Shown here piece by piece: positions 21,475 to 34,592 of a stretch of DNA of 64,000 bases (position 1 is its first letter; each line of letters opens with the position of its first letter). Below the pieces are notes generated by a model. The model was given only the letters and a program-made list of their open reading frames with translations, had not been told where the DNA came from and ran no database searches. The translations under genes and the position numbers were made by a program. Source of the stretch: Vesta saturnalis (Eukaryota > Arthropoda > Insecta > Coleoptera > Lampyridae); the NCBI GenBank assembly GCA_036346205.1, contig JARFJB010000534.1:488001-552000 (forward strand). The letters are read 5' to 3'.

Positions 21475-22936
21475 ATTGTTTCTCTGGGCTCCTAAAAAGA
21501 TCTTTTGTTACTTTCTTCTTTTAGCCTTTGCCATATCTTTTTTTATTTTAAGGGTCAATTTTTTTTCAGCTTTCGCGGCAATTAGATACTTTTCAGGTAT
21601 GTTAGTATTGTGCTTTTCCCCCGTTGGCGGCCTGACGATTTTTTTCCTGGGTAAAGCTGTAGGAAATCCTCGAAATATTCTTGGTGAAGACCATAACAGG
21701 TGGGATAAACGTTCCTGAAGCCGAAATACAAACTAAAAGTGTTATTAACTCTCCTCTCTCGCCACTTGTGCACTGATTTAGTTGTTTAAGGCCTTTTTTT
21801 GTTATAACCTTTTTAGGTTTTTGAACCGTTTTCAGACCTGGCTCGTCCAAATTAAAAACACGTGAACCGTCTGTTATCTGTGGGAATCGTTTTAATATTA
21901 ACTATTGATTATCGGAACATATTTGAACATTATGTTTATTAAAAGACGTCAATCTAGACAGGCTGCAGGTTTCTGATTTTCGAATGCTTAAATTTTTGTT
22001 CCTGTATAAGAAACCTCGCATCCACTCCTTTCCAGTACATTTCTTTTCGTCCCATGATGGAGGAATCTTAACTTGGTTTTCTTTGCCATATATAGGCCAC
22101 GTTTCGCAAAGTTGTTGATAACCCATATGCCATTTTGCTACACTCTTCTAAATGTTCAGCAAGATTAATTTCTTGCTCCTTTGTGAAAGCTTGTCTAGCT
22201 TCATATAGTGGTTGGGTCCTTATTTCAATGCTTGGATTTAATTTGGCTTTCTTCACGTATTAATGCAAGGTTTGAAATGGAACCCCAGTCGCTCTAGCTG
22301 CCTCTCGTAAACGCACATTTTGCTGTGTAACAAGCTTAACAGAAGCCGTCATATCCTCTGCAGACGTTTTTCCTATTTTTCTGGGCTTCCCTTTGGGTCA
22401 AACCATCATTAATATGGAGCGATAAGCATTTTCTCCGTTCCTAAAAAAACATCCAGCTCAACAGTCTTGCTCGATCACATCAAAAGAGAGCCTGATACAC
22501 AGCGAGACAACATATGGTACATAGTGGGACGCCATCTCACTCTGTACTACTTTACGATGTCTCACTCTGTATCAACAGTAACGTAAAAAGAAATGGCGGT
22601 AAATTAATAAAAAACGAACTTTTAACAATCAATAAAAGTAGGAACATACAGTTAAATAGTGCGCTTCCAAAGGTACTTACCGGCAGAATTGATACAGTGA
22701 ACGAGCAAAAGATACAAGCACTAAAAATTCACAAAAAAGTTACTGAAAGTCTTTGACATTCATCACTAACACACCCAAAACAAAATGTGACACCATACTG
22801 AACCAAACTTTTAGGGATGATGGGAATAACTGCCAAACCTCTTGCAGTGTTGCCAGCCATTGCAATATATTTGTAGATTTTCGAAAAATGAAATTGTCTC
22901 ACTGTGCCAACCGTCTCACTGTGGACTACTTTCCCC
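21475..22936 (-). mobile_element. Second pogo-like element, 3'-truncated, inserted in the LINE
   Basis: The 5' terminus is at 22936: read on the minus strand it begins GGGGAAAGTAGTCCACAGTG, with TA at 22937-22938 outside. A subterminal motif GTCTCACTGTG / GTCTCACTCTG occurs four times between about 22525 and 22925. The terminal G-run resembles that of the 1431-3984 element, but the subterminal repeats differ, so it is a different pogo family. The opposite TIR is missing and the left boundary lies near 21475. Confidence 0.7.
21600..22410 (-). pseudogene. pogo-like transposase pseudogene, N-terminal half
   Basis: Reading leftwards from about 22410: GKPRKIGKTSAEDM and VRLREAARATGVPFQTLH (Psq-type helix-turn-helix), then NPSIEIRTQPLYEARQAFTK and NLAEHLEECSKMAYGLST (frame 22068-22256), KCTGKEWMRGFLYRNKNLSI (frame 21902-22126) and the start of the DDE domain (RVFNLDEPGLKTVQKP, GTFIPPVMVFTKN, frame 21602-21850). 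Only the first catalytic Asp is present; the second and third are lost with the 3' half. Two frame changes and a stop are visible. Confidence 0.75.
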
Positions 22937-23354
22937 TACGTATAGTCGCAGGGTTAGGATATCGTGAAGATTGTCGGGAAACATTCAAAACACAGAATAT
23001 TTTAACTTTCCCATCTTTATTCATCTTAGAAGCTGTTTGCTATGCCAAGAAAAATATTTCACTATTTACTCAGCAATTAGATAACCATCATCACGATACC
23101 CGCAACAAACATAACTTACAGACAGAGTACTGTGGACTATCAATTTCCCAAAATCGTGCTATATATCAAGCAAAATTTCTGTACAACAGTCTTCCAGCAG
23201 CTATCAAATGTTTACCCTACAACAAATTTAAGAGTACTGTATATAGTTTTTTAATAAAGCACAGCTTTTGTTCTTTCCAGGACTAACAAACATAACTTTT
23301 TTTATAACATACATATTGTTTGTATTTTAGTGTTTTATAATGTATGTGATGTAC

Positions 23355-23419
<65 letters not shown>

Positions 23420-23476
23420 CAAATGTAAGTGCCATGGCACCGTAGCATGCAAATGTATTTTATTATTATTATTATT
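22937..23476 (+). pseudogene. CR1/L2-group LINE, C-terminal piece and 3' tail
   Basis: It continues the LINE broken at about 21470: RIVAGLGYREDCRETFKTQN, ILTFPSLFILEA, HHHDTRNKHNLQT and LYNSLPAAIKCLP to a stop at 23286. The 3' untranslated region contains a (TA)n expansion (23360-23415), a TGTAAGTG and CATGC box shared with the copy at 7.5 kb, and a terminal (ATT)n at about 23459-23476. Roughly 100 codons between the two pieces are missing together with the pogo 3' half, so one deletion probably removed both. Confidence 0.75.
23360..23415. repeat. (TA)n microsatellite in LINE 3' UTR
   Basis: About 28 TA repeats lie between the LINE stop codon and its terminal (ATT)n. Confidence 0.95.
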
Positions 23477-23479
23477 ACC

Positions 23480-23655
23480 GATATGTGCCTAAAACGCATG
23501 CGCAAAACCAAGCCTGTATCTATCATAGCAGTCGATTGTTTCAAACAAAGTGTCATAGTAGTGCAAAAATTGAGCGTATCGAACAAAGAGTGGTAATGTA
23601 GACAAAATCCATAGAACTTTCTGGATATTTTTGTAACGATACGAACCAAACCATA
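23480..23655 (+). pseudogene. Mariner transposase fragment (inverted copy of 29396-29560)
   Basis: The sequence ACCGATATGTGCCTAAAACG through ATTTTTGTAACGAT is an inverted, about 90% identical copy of the segment at about 29396-29560. In the mariner frame it reads VQKLSVSNKEW, a stop, then CRQNP and NFLDIFVT, the region just before the first catalytic Asp. It ends where Penelope-like sequence begins. Confidence 0.65.
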
Positions 23656-24060
23656 CAATGAAGATCAGAATTCCACGAATTGTGTATACAACCTACCATG
23701 CGAATGCGGCAGAGCATACATAGGAGAGAGCACTTTGAATGCAAAGTGAGAACGCTGGAACATAAGAACAACGTCCGCAAGGGCGAAACACAACAATCAA
23801 GTATCGCCGAACATGTCTGGAACGAAGACCACTGCATCCAATGGGAAAACATACAGACAGTAGCAAAGGACGAGAACACAACTCGTCGGAAACTCAAAGA
23901 AGCCACATACATCGCTCTGGCATAAAATCCAATAAGCGAAGCTAGTGAGGAAATGAAACCCATATGGATCCCAATAATGCGCGAAGAGCTTAAGCGCAAA
24001 ACACCTACGCAAGAAGTTACGGTGCTACATGCGCAATAAACCTCTGCGCAACCACAAAAA
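23655..24060 (+). pseudogene. Penelope-like element, GIY-YIG endonuclease domain
   Basis: The translation gives CVYNLPCECGRAYIGESTLN, the V-Y-x-L/I-x-C ... Y-I-G core of the GIY-YIG nuclease found at the C-terminus of Penelope-like retroelement proteins. After a stop and frame change it continues LEHKNNVRKGETQQSSIAEH, VWNEDHCIQWEN and RRKLKEATYIALA (frame to 23925). The reverse transcriptase part is absent. The downstream 130 bp is probably 3' UTR and ends at a (TA)n tract. It is dead but recognisable. Confidence 0.75.
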
Positions 24061-24061
24061 A

Positions 24062-24065
<4 letters not shown>

Positions 24066-24145
<80 letters not shown>
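24066..24145. repeat. (TA)n microsatellite, about 39 repeats
   Basis: It separates the Penelope-like fragment from the mariner-like terminus at 24148 and forms the immediate left flank of that terminus. Confidence 0.95.
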
Positions 24146-24146
<1 letters not shown>

Positions 24147-24147
24147 A

Positions 24148-24945
24148 GGGTGGCGCAAAGTCCCATATCTCCTTTATTTAAAGAGATACAAAAAAAATTA
24201 AATACAAAAGTTGTAAGATATGTTCTGGTGCATATTCCAAAAATATTTTTAATTATACAGGGTAGATCACAAAAGCTTAGAAGTAATTTTAAATTTTTTT
24301 TTAAATAGAAAACCCTATATATTATTACATATTTAGATTCTACATACAATTTTAGACACATTTTATGTATAATGTCCTATACCTATGTCTAACCGTTTTT
24401 GACAAATTTGAAATTTTTTGTCAAAAATGACGTTTGCAGGCCAAAACATAGGTGGAAATCTTTTCTAAACGAAGCCTTTATCAATTAGTTATGGTTGGAT
24501 TCCTTGGAAATGGGGACCTACTCTAATGGGCTGTATTGATATTTTTGTATACATTCATACAGGGTGATCAAAAATGTACAATAAAAAGTAGATTCAAAAA
24601 AACCTATAGTCATTTTTTTAAATGGAAACCCCCTATTTTTTTAATTCTATCTTATTTAGCATTAAAAATAAGGGTGACTTTGTATAAATTCCAAAAAATT
24701 GTAGTTTTTGAAATAATGACAATTTAACATTTTTTTATTGTAAAAAGGCTAGACGGGTTTCAAGTTTTGTTGTTAGTTGGCCGTGGCATATAAAAATAAT
24801 AGAGATTATCAGAAACGTCATTATTTATTGTCAGTTGATAATTTGTGTGATGCATTAGTGTATTTTATAGCAAATTGATTTAAAACTTGAATTAAAATTG
24901 TAAATAATGAATTTTTCGCAAGCTGAGATGGTTGATATGACTTCA
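24148..24945 (+). mobile_element. Mariner-like element, solo 5' end with start of transposase
   Basis: It begins GGGTGGCGCAAAGTCCC right after TA of the microsatellite. The long non-coding leader contains ACAGGGTAGATCAC (about 24257) and ACAGGGTGATCAAAAATG (about 24559), the internal repeats typical of the other mariner-like leaders here. It ends with ATG at 24907 and MNFSQAEMVDM, the normal start of these transposases (compare MFSNEEYADI at 59249). Homology then stops abruptly near 24945. Parts of the leader also resemble 60470-60650. Confidence 0.6.
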
Positions 24946-26065
24946 CTCATACACACCCGCCCAACTACCCCTTACACATGCGCGTGGGCACACACACGCA
25001 TGCACGCACACTCCAAAATTGTTTGAAAATATTCACGATATTAATTTAACGTACTACATTTAAATACGTAAAGCAATGCTACGGTTTTTAAATTAGATCA
25101 TACGTGGTGCGGTAAGCAAGAGGTGAGTATGATAAAGATTTCACTTATGTTGATGAACAAATGTATTTTTTCTTTACATAAATTGGACCAATTCTGCATT
25201 AACAAAAAGAAATAAATTAGTGAAATATACAAACGTTCTATACAGAAATACACACAGTACATCATTATATTTAAAAACACAAAGTTTTATTTATTTAAGT
25301 ATCTACACATAGAAACAATTTGAATTAGAAATGTCCACAGTTGGAATGCAAAAATGCATGAAACGCCTAGGTTATCATAACCAAAATTACTGATTTTGAA
25401 TGTATTTAAGAATAAAGTGATGTACTGTCAAGTCAAGTCACTCAAGTGAACTTACTTGAAATTACATACAAATATAAATGAACTTTAACTACTTTGCCCT
25501 TGTACGAAGGCACTTCAAAAAGCAGGTAAATGAACGCAAAATCCAGGTGATGTTAATTGAGTTCAATACTCGAAACTGGCAATTGAATGTTAACTAAACC
25601 AAATCCTTTCGGTTAAAAGATCTTCTTCATCATATTTCAACTAAAATATTTCCAATTAAGATAATATACTGCACATAGTTATTAAACTAAATATTGTAAC
25701 TGTGACAGATAATCATTTGGTTGACTTTCATATCCTATAAGTTAAACTACTGCCCATATCCATATGTACATTGTCGAATCTATCAATAGTTCTATCAATT
25801 AATGTGCTGTGTAATTGTTATAAACTTAATAGGACTCTTTGAGCGTGTTGTGTAAGATACTCCCATTTTTACAAATTCCACATTTTGATGTTTCATCCCT
25901 CTTATTTAAAACAAGAGAGTTAAAGCGTAGTCGGTCCTATTAATAATCATCCTTTTTGAAATGATAAACCTAAATTCAATAAGCATCTAATGATGTGTGT
26001 GATGGTTGGTTTCTTCAATATAACCTTTTAATTCTTATCTCTTAAGTGTGAATAACAACTACTAA
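24946..26065. other. No gene seen; probable 3' flank of the zinc-finger gene
   Basis: A short CA/CG-rich purine-pyrimidine patch lies at 24950-25015. The rest is AT-rich unique sequence. On the minus strand, downstream of the zinc-finger stop, an AATAAA-type signal is possible at about 25283-25292, but no transcript evidence is available. Confidence 0.35.
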
Positions 26066-27286
26066 CTACTTGGTGTGCTTTACAAAATGACGTTTGAAAT
26101 TCCGTTTTACCGTTGTTGTATAGTCACATTGATCACAGTTGTATTTAATGCCTGAATTGTGTATTGCTTGATGTACCTTAATATAGGATTGCCATTTTGT
26201 CATGAAATCACATTGATCACATTTGAATGCTATAGTTAAGGTATGTTTCAGTTGGTGTTTTTGAAAAAAGAATTTTGATTTTGTTGCAAAATCACATTGG
26301 TCACATTTGTAGGCAGAGTTTGAAGTGTGCTTTAAAAAATGACGTTTTAAATCCTCTTTCCGTTTTGCCGAATGGTCACACTGGTAACACTTGTATTCAG
26401 CAGTTAAACTGTGTGTTATAAGATGACTGGTGAAATAATGCTTTACCTTTGTAGAATACTCACACTGGTCACATTTATATGCACATTTGTACGTAGTGTT
26501 TGAAGTGTGCTTTACAAAATGACGTTTTAAATTTCGTCTTACCTTTGTTGAGTATTCACACACATCACATTTGTAATCGATACCTGAACTGTGTCTTTCT
26601 CGATGTACCTTAATATAAGGTTTCCATTTTGTAATGAAATCACATTTATCACATTTATATGTATTAAAGGTATGTTTCACTTGATGTTTTTGAAAACAAA
26701 ATTCCGATTTTGTTACAAAATCACATAGATCACATTTAAATGCAATGTTTGAAGTATGTTGTACAAAATGGCGCTTTAAATGCTGTTTCCGTTTTGTTGA
26801 ATAGTCACAATAGTAACATTTGTATACAGTTAGACTGTGCGTTATAAGATGACTGTTTAAATAATGTTTCATTTTTGTTGAATATTCACACTGGTCGCAT
26901 TTGTAATCAATAGTTGAAGTATGTATTTCTTGATGTTTTTTTAAATAAGATTTCCATTTAGTACCAAAATCGCAATGTTTACATTTGTACCTGGTACTTG
27001 AATTATGTGTTCTAAGATGCATTGTTAACTGACGTTTTGCGTTTGTTAAATAATCACAATGTTCACATTTATAATTTTTCTTATCTTCAGTGGAAACAAT
27101 ATTTACAAATAAGTAAGAGTTGTCTTCTTTTTTAACATTTGTACGATCATAAAATTCATTTTTTACATTATTAGGATCAATCTCAGTTTTGATTATATCA
27201 CTATTTACCATAACATGTTTCTCGGTAAGAAATAAATTGAATTGTGCTTCCTCTTTAGGTTCTAATTTAATTATGCTTTGATCCAT
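26066..27286 (-). CDS. C2H2 zinc-finger protein, 12 fingers, 406 aa (probable host gene)
   Basis: Intact frame with stop. Residues 1-70 are acidic and contain four psi-K-x-E motifs (IKLE 6-9, IKTE 32-35, VKNE 41-44, VKKE 51-54), the SUMO-acceptor consensus. Twelve C-x2-C-x12-H-x3-H fingers follow at 72-94, 100-122, 128-150, 155-177, 183-205, 210-232, 238-260, 270-292, 298-320, 326-348, 354-376 and 382-404, all with complete zinc ligands. The linkers are not TGEKP. Fingers 3-7 and 8-12 are a duplicated block. No ZAD or KRAB domain is seen. It is probably a nuclear DNA-binding regulator; the target is unknown. CAG directly precedes the ATG, so 5' exons may exist upstream. It could alternatively be a recent duplicate of a larger finger gene. 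Confidence 0.85.
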   Translation of the reverse strand: MDQSIIKLEPKEEAQFNLFLTEKHVMVNSDIIKTEIDPNNVKNEFYDRTNVKKEDNSYLFVNIVSTEDKKNYKCEHCDYLTNAKRQLTMHLRTHNSSTRYKCKHCDFGTKWKSYLKKHQEIHTSTIDYKCDQCEYSTKMKHYLNSHLITHSLTVYKCYYCDYSTKRKQHLKRHFVQHTSNIAFKCDLCDFVTKSEFCFQKHQVKHTFNTYKCDKCDFITKWKPYIKVHRERHSSGIDYKCDVCEYSTKVRRNLKRHFVKHTSNTTYKCAYKCDQCEYSTKVKHYFTSHLITHSLTAEYKCYQCDHSAKRKEDLKRHFLKHTSNSAYKCDQCDFATKSKFFFQKHQLKHTLTIAFKCDQCDFMTKWQSYIKVHQAIHNSGIKYNCDQCDYTTTVKRNFKRHFVKHTK

Positions 27287-27503
27287 CTGCGCAGACAGTT
27301 CGTACTAATTTTTGTTTAATAAGACGTGCTTCTTACGAGAAGAATATTTTTAGGTTAATAACTTTGTTCCTTTCCATATACTTAGTGATCACTATTTACA
27401 CTTCAGGCTTCTCTTCCTCATGAACACAATGGAAAAGGTTAAATAACCAACAAAACAAGCCTATTCGAATGCTAGTTTTTAATTGCACCAAAATTACAAT
27501 CTA

Positions 27504-28741
27504 CAGTAAGGTCCGAAAGTCCTGTCACCACCCCCTATTTGTGTGATGATTGTATGTGTTGTATGTGTATTTGCGAACATGCCACAGCATATGTTGATAG
27601 TTACAGTTTTAGGTTGTTTAGTGGTCCAGAATATCAGTATGGACACCGTCATTGTCACGGCACAAAATGATGCGGCGCCAGGTCCTGTGTGAGATTTTCC
27701 GAAGAATAGGCCGGGTGATATCCCTGAATGCCTCCCTAACAACTTCCTTCAATTCTTCAACAGATCGTTGTTTCAAGACCGTCTGCTTAATTATTCCCCA
27801 CAGAGAATTGTCGCATGATGTCAGATCTGGACTCCTGGGAGGCCACTCGACCGGCGCTGGCAGATGCTGCGATCCTCTCCCCCTCCACCTCTGGGGTAGC
27901 ACTTCATCCAAGAATTCTTGGCACGGAGAGCGTAGTGAGCAGGAGCTCCATCTTGTTGAAGCCAACTGTCATCAAGAATGTTCAGTCTTTGAAGCTGTGG
28001 AATGAACCATTTCCCAGTAAAAATGTTGATTGACAGCACCGTAAAAAAAAATACGGCCTACTGGACATTGCTGCCCAGATCATAACATGTGGTGGATTAT
28101 TTTCTAACTCTTCATAATAATATGGATTTTCTTTGCTCCAGAAGAAAATACCCCTATTCGGAGAAGATCGGTAAATTGCACATTCGTCTGAGAAGAAAAC
28201 TTTGCCTCACTGCGGGAGTGCCACAAACATATCGAGTAATCTTGAGCAAGCTTCATGTCTTCGCCGAATGTCCTCATCACTCAACTCGTTTACGAATGTT
28301 GGCTTAAAACATTTTAATCCCAGATCTTTTTTCATGTGTGTCAGCATAGTCGTTTTTGGAATTCCAAGTTCAGAAGATCTTTTTCACAATGATTTCTTGG
28401 GAGATCTGGTTACAGAACCCGCCACTGCTGCACAAGTTTCTTGTCGTGTTGATGGTCGACCTGTCCTCTTTCCATCCAAAACGGATCCAGTTGTGAACAG
28501 TTTCTGTTGCCATTGCAGTATCGTTCTCTTGGGTGGCGCTTCTTTATTGAATCGTGCCGCAAAATCCCCTTGCACATCTTTCATGGTTTTCCCGGAGTGT
28601 GCACGTTCATGAGCCCATGCACTTGCCAAAACACGTTCTTCCACACTATACGTACTTGTGTCCATCTCCTGAAAAGAAAAACTACATATAAGTATGCATC
28701 ATAACACAAAAGGGGGGTGACAGGACTTTCGGACCTTACTG
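27504..28741 (-). mobile_element. Mariner-superfamily element with perfect TIRs and TA duplication
   Basis: Terminal inverted repeats CAGTAAGGTCCGAAAGTCCT and on, 26 bp and perfect, lie at 27504 and 28741, each flanked by TA (27502-27503, 28742-28743). At 1238 bp the element is the normal full length for a simple mariner/Tc1-type transposon. The perfect TIRs suggest a younger insertion than its neighbours, although the transposase is broken. Confidence 0.92.
27618..28665 (-). pseudogene. Mariner-superfamily transposase with frameshift and stop
   Basis: It starts at 28665. The frame to 28384 gives the N-terminal helix-turn-helix (STYSVEERVLASAWAHERAH, PPKRTILQWQQKLFTTGSV, DGKRTGRPS). A second HTH and linker follow, then a nonsense codon within the catalytic domain just before FFSDECAIYRS (first Asp). 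SWLQQDGAPAHY supplies the second Asp (frame 27821-28039). After a one-base slip, EFLDEVLPQRW, EWPPRSPDLTSCDNSLWG supply the third (frame 27618-27965). The spacing from second to third Asp is about 46, roughly five longer than in the D41D elements here because of a GRGSQHLPAPVEW insertion. The DDE residues are all present, but one stop and at least one frameshift disable it. Confidence 0.8.
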
Positions 28742-28939
28742 TACATTAATTTTGAAAGTTTTGAAAATTCTAATCATAATTTTTGAAAATATTCGTATGT
28801 AACCAACGAAAAAAGATTTAGGGTCTTAAAGTAAAAAGTACAATACTGTATTAAAAGTAACTTATGTTACAACAGAGAAAAACTTGCTAAGCGTGACGAG
28901 AGGTAATACACAACGTTTTTTGTACTGCGTTAATCAAGT

Positions 28940-30841
<1,902 letters not shown>

Positions 30842-30859
30842 TCACAAGCCTACCTTTCC

Positions 30860-31570
30860 AATTTAAAAGTTTAGGGTTTGTAAGTGTCATTCTATGGTGG
30901 TTGAAGTGAGGGATGAAATAACACCATAGGAATGTTTTGCTGGACGTGTTCGTCTTATTGCTTGATGAAGCTTATTCAGAGTTTCGTTGTATAGACTTGC
31001 ATTAATATTCACTCCACATTCTTTAAATTATATCAGTAATGGTCCTTTGTTGTCAAAAAAAAGTTAGCATCACCTTGCCTGCGTAAGGTTGTGCCTTAAA
31101 CTTTTTTGGTGGTGGTGACTGAATGTTTATATTACATCGATGACAACTTACTGGATGGTTCAAAGTAATGGCACCACTTTTCGTCACCAGTAACTATTGA
31201 TAAATGGAAGTTATTACAATTTTCGTTGTACTCCGTAAGATGTTGCTTAGACAAACCCATCCGTAAACATTTTTGGTCCTCAGACAAAAGACGAGGAACC
31301 TATTGCGCACAAACTTTTCTGTAACCCAGTTTCTGTACGATACCATGGACGGATCCTACACTGACATAAATATTTTGCGATATCGCTCTGAGACGATTTT
31401 CTTTAATCAAACCGTCCACACGTGCTATATTGGTGTCTGTTGATGCAGTATGCAATGCACCTGGTCGCGGCGCATCTTTTGTTTCCTCTTTACCATTTCT
31501 AAATTTTACATTTGGTTAGGCAAAAGATGCTTCTTCATAAACTATCTGTAATCGGAAATGGATACGCGTA
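30860..31570 (-). pseudogene. Mariner (DD34D type) transposase pseudogene, N-terminal two thirds
   Basis: From right to left: NGKEETKDAPRPGALHTAST, a helix-turn-helix (LRAISQNIYVSVGSVHGIV), the WVPRLL-type linker, TGDEKW (first catalytic Asp, at about 31165-31183), then FFDNKGPLL, FKECGVNINASLYNETLNKL and HQAIRRTRPAKHSYG. The protein breaks off before the HDN motif, so the second and third acids are missing. It abuts the right end of the 29682-30841 element, and the junction explains its truncation. Several stops are present. Confidence 0.75.
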
Positions 31571-31795
31571 GGTTTTCAAACCCTTAGCACACAAACATCG
31601 GATGGCCGCACGTTGACCAAACTTGTACGGATTTTTTTATAACAAATGCCATTTCAAAGTCGCAATATTTAAAATGACTATGATATATAAATAAAACAGA
31701 CTGATTTGTGCCACAGCTACGAACATTACTGACGTTACAAAATGTCAACTGGGTGATTAATTTTTTTCCAAGGCTAATTATTGATAATTGATAAG

Positions 31796-31909
31796 AACAA
31801 AATTTATTTTGATAACTTACAACATACAAAAAAGGAATATGCATAATAATGCGAAAATTTTGGGAATTCTTTAATAAATATAAAAAAACACATTTAATAA
31901 ACCATAAGA

Positions 31910-31912
<3 letters not shown>
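31796..31912 (-). repeat. Detached fragment of element A's inverted-repeat arm
   Basis: 117 bp (from ACAAAATTTATTTTGATAAC to AATAAACCATAAGACT) match both arms of element A, near 34735-34857 (inverted) and 37215-37340 (direct). The fragment ends exactly at a (TA)n tract, where a TIR end or breakpoint would be. Confidence 0.8.
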
Positions 31913-31960
<48 letters not shown>

Positions 31961-32014
31961 ACAATTTGACAAAAAATCAATAAAAAATTTTCTAAGCCGA
32001 TACCCAATAAACTT

Positions 32015-32078
<64 letters not shown>
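31913..32078. repeat. Two (TA)n microsatellites (31913-31957 and 32019-32078)
   Basis: They are about 22 and 29 TA units, separated by 60 bp of AT-rich unique sequence. Confidence 0.93.
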
Positions 32079-34592
32079 GAGATGATTTAAATTACATTCG
32101 TGTAGCTATGTAAGTCACATAGTGAATAATTTCTTTAACTTGTACAAATGGTACATCTCGTTATATATAATTTTAGATAAGAATGATTGATTAACATTGA
32201 GATGTATGTAAATTTAAATATTTCATAATAAAATGTTAATATAATTATATTCGACAGCATATTACATTTAAGTATAGGGTATGTTAGTTACCGTTATGAT
32301 TTAATTCAAGTTCATATTTAATTAGTAAGTTTATTTAAAGATAATGTTCCCTAACGACATGAGGTACAGGCTGTAGTTTACAAAAATAATGTTAAAAACT
32401 AGATTTAGGCTAGTATCAATGTCACAATTTAAATGTACGCAGCCAAGAATCATGAAAACATTCGTGTTAGTGCGATAAACGTATATAAGTGCTTAAATTA
32501 CGAAAAAACAGAACAATTACATTGGTGATTAACTATAAAACATAAACTAGCCAGCAGTTCTGGAATTATTGTGTTTAATCAACATTTACAGACCTTAAAC
32601 TAGTGATTTGCAACAATTCGATACTAGTCTCAGAAGAACTTATAAACCTATAAAAGTGTTAAAATAAATTAAATTGAGACATAAACATTAAGAATAAACA
32701 CTTTCACATACAGTTATAGTGCTTAAAAGTGTAAAATTATACATTGAAAATTGTAATATCAATTTGAGGTTATGTTATTTCCTCACATAAAATTTATGTA
32801 AAAGTTATTTTAGATTGAGACGATTTGTTTAAAATAAATTATAAGAGGTAAAAATAGTAAAGTAGCCTCAATTTCAAGTCACAGTTCACTATATTTGTGA
32901 CCATTTTGTCAAATTTCGTTTCTAAGGGTGTTTGAAAAATTAAAATAATTTTCCTTTCAAATTGGCCGTAGGCATATAAAAGATGAATATTTATATGTAG
33001 TAGCATCCCATATTCATGTGGAAATCATTTCCTGGCCTGTAAAGTACATAAAATTAGCTTAAAATCAATAATTTAATGTGAAAATCAACTTGGTTATTAA
33101 TTGGAGGAATTAGTTCGTGTTTGGATTTAATTTATAGGAAAATTTATGTAGATTATGAATATGTTATTAGTTTTAAGATAGGTTTAAGGGGGCAAAAGTT
33201 ATGAGGTTTTGAAATTATATCGTAATGTAAAAATTGCTTTAGCCAATCAGAATTTAGGAAACATTGTAGGTAACTATTGATAACAATCGATGATTTTGGT
33301 ATCTAGCCCTTTACATATAAACAGAAGTGCTGAAGGATTACACTCTCTCTCAATTTTTCTGTTTCAACAACTTGCTAAAGCAAGATGTTGCCAAATTTTT
33401 TTGTGAAATTATTTTAAACAAAATAACGTCATTTCGTTAAAAACAAAGTGCGATTTTAGTATCGGAAGTGTTAAAAAAATAAGTGATAGTCATTTGTCGG
33501 GAAATAATTAAATTAAGGTTAGTTTACCTTTTTAAAAATCAAAATCGGATGTTATCGATAGTGAGTGAAAATATTTCCGCAGTTTCGACATTATTGTTTT
33601 TTTTTTAAGTTTGTTTTGTTTACGATTGTTATGGATATTTAATTGTGTTCTCTTCGTGTTACCATTATACATTTTATTTACTGGAAGTGTGTTTAATTTA
33701 AAATAACCTTCAAACTATCCATGCTTTTCAAAATTTATTTTGAAATAAATATAATAAGTGTGATGATCCTAAAAATAAAGATTCATCAGAAATAAAGTAA
33801 CATTTGTGAAACTTACGTAAACGTATAAACAGTTAATATTGAAGCAAATTTGGATGTTCGAGAAGCAGAGTTGGAGTTCGAAGGAGCTGTTTTCTACGAT
33901 CAACTTCATCATCAGTGACCAGATAAGGAGGACATTTTGTACTTTATTGTTGACATTGATATTTTCATTGTTGTGTTTATAATTTCCATGCTTTGTAACA
34001 AACATGATGTGCGACAACGTGTATGCATGTCCAAAGGGAACATTATTTGGTCTAAAATTTAAATGGTTAATATAATATTGAATAAATTCAAACATATTTA
34101 TACTTACATGTATGGCGAATTTCATTTTGCTTGTAATCAAAAGTCACATGTTTGCGTATACACAGCGCATGCCCAAGTATACATTTTGAAGAATTTTTGT
34201 TATGTACAAGGTGTGACACATATTGATGCAAATTAAAATTTATAATTCAATTTCATTGAACAAGTTAGATATAATAAAATATAATTGGGCAATAACTCAA
34301 TGTGCATTAATCAAATTAACTATAATTGTAATATTCAAAATCTCAGTATAATTCAAATAAATAATACTTTACTTTGTCATATAAATATAAAGTCTCTTCT
34401 AAATTTTGAACACTATCCCCTTTGATGAGTCTTTACATGCGACTGTTTTTAAAAGTTAGTTTGGGCAATATAAATAATTATAAATGATAATAATTATAAA
34501 AATAAAATATTAATACATGTTACGATAACATGTTTTTAAATAAACAAGTGTAAACAAATATAAATATCAAATAAAAAAATAATTAAACAGTT

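Noticed and set aside
23335..24361. Long open frames of alternating Tyr-Ile on both strands
   Set aside because: They are translations of (TA)n microsatellites and carry no protein signal; the same holds near 29.5, 31.9, 37.4, 40.2 and 57.5 kb.
28089..28704. Plus-strand frames of 65-136 aa across the 27.5-28.7 kb element
   Set aside because: Antisense to a recognisable transposase; no independent signal.
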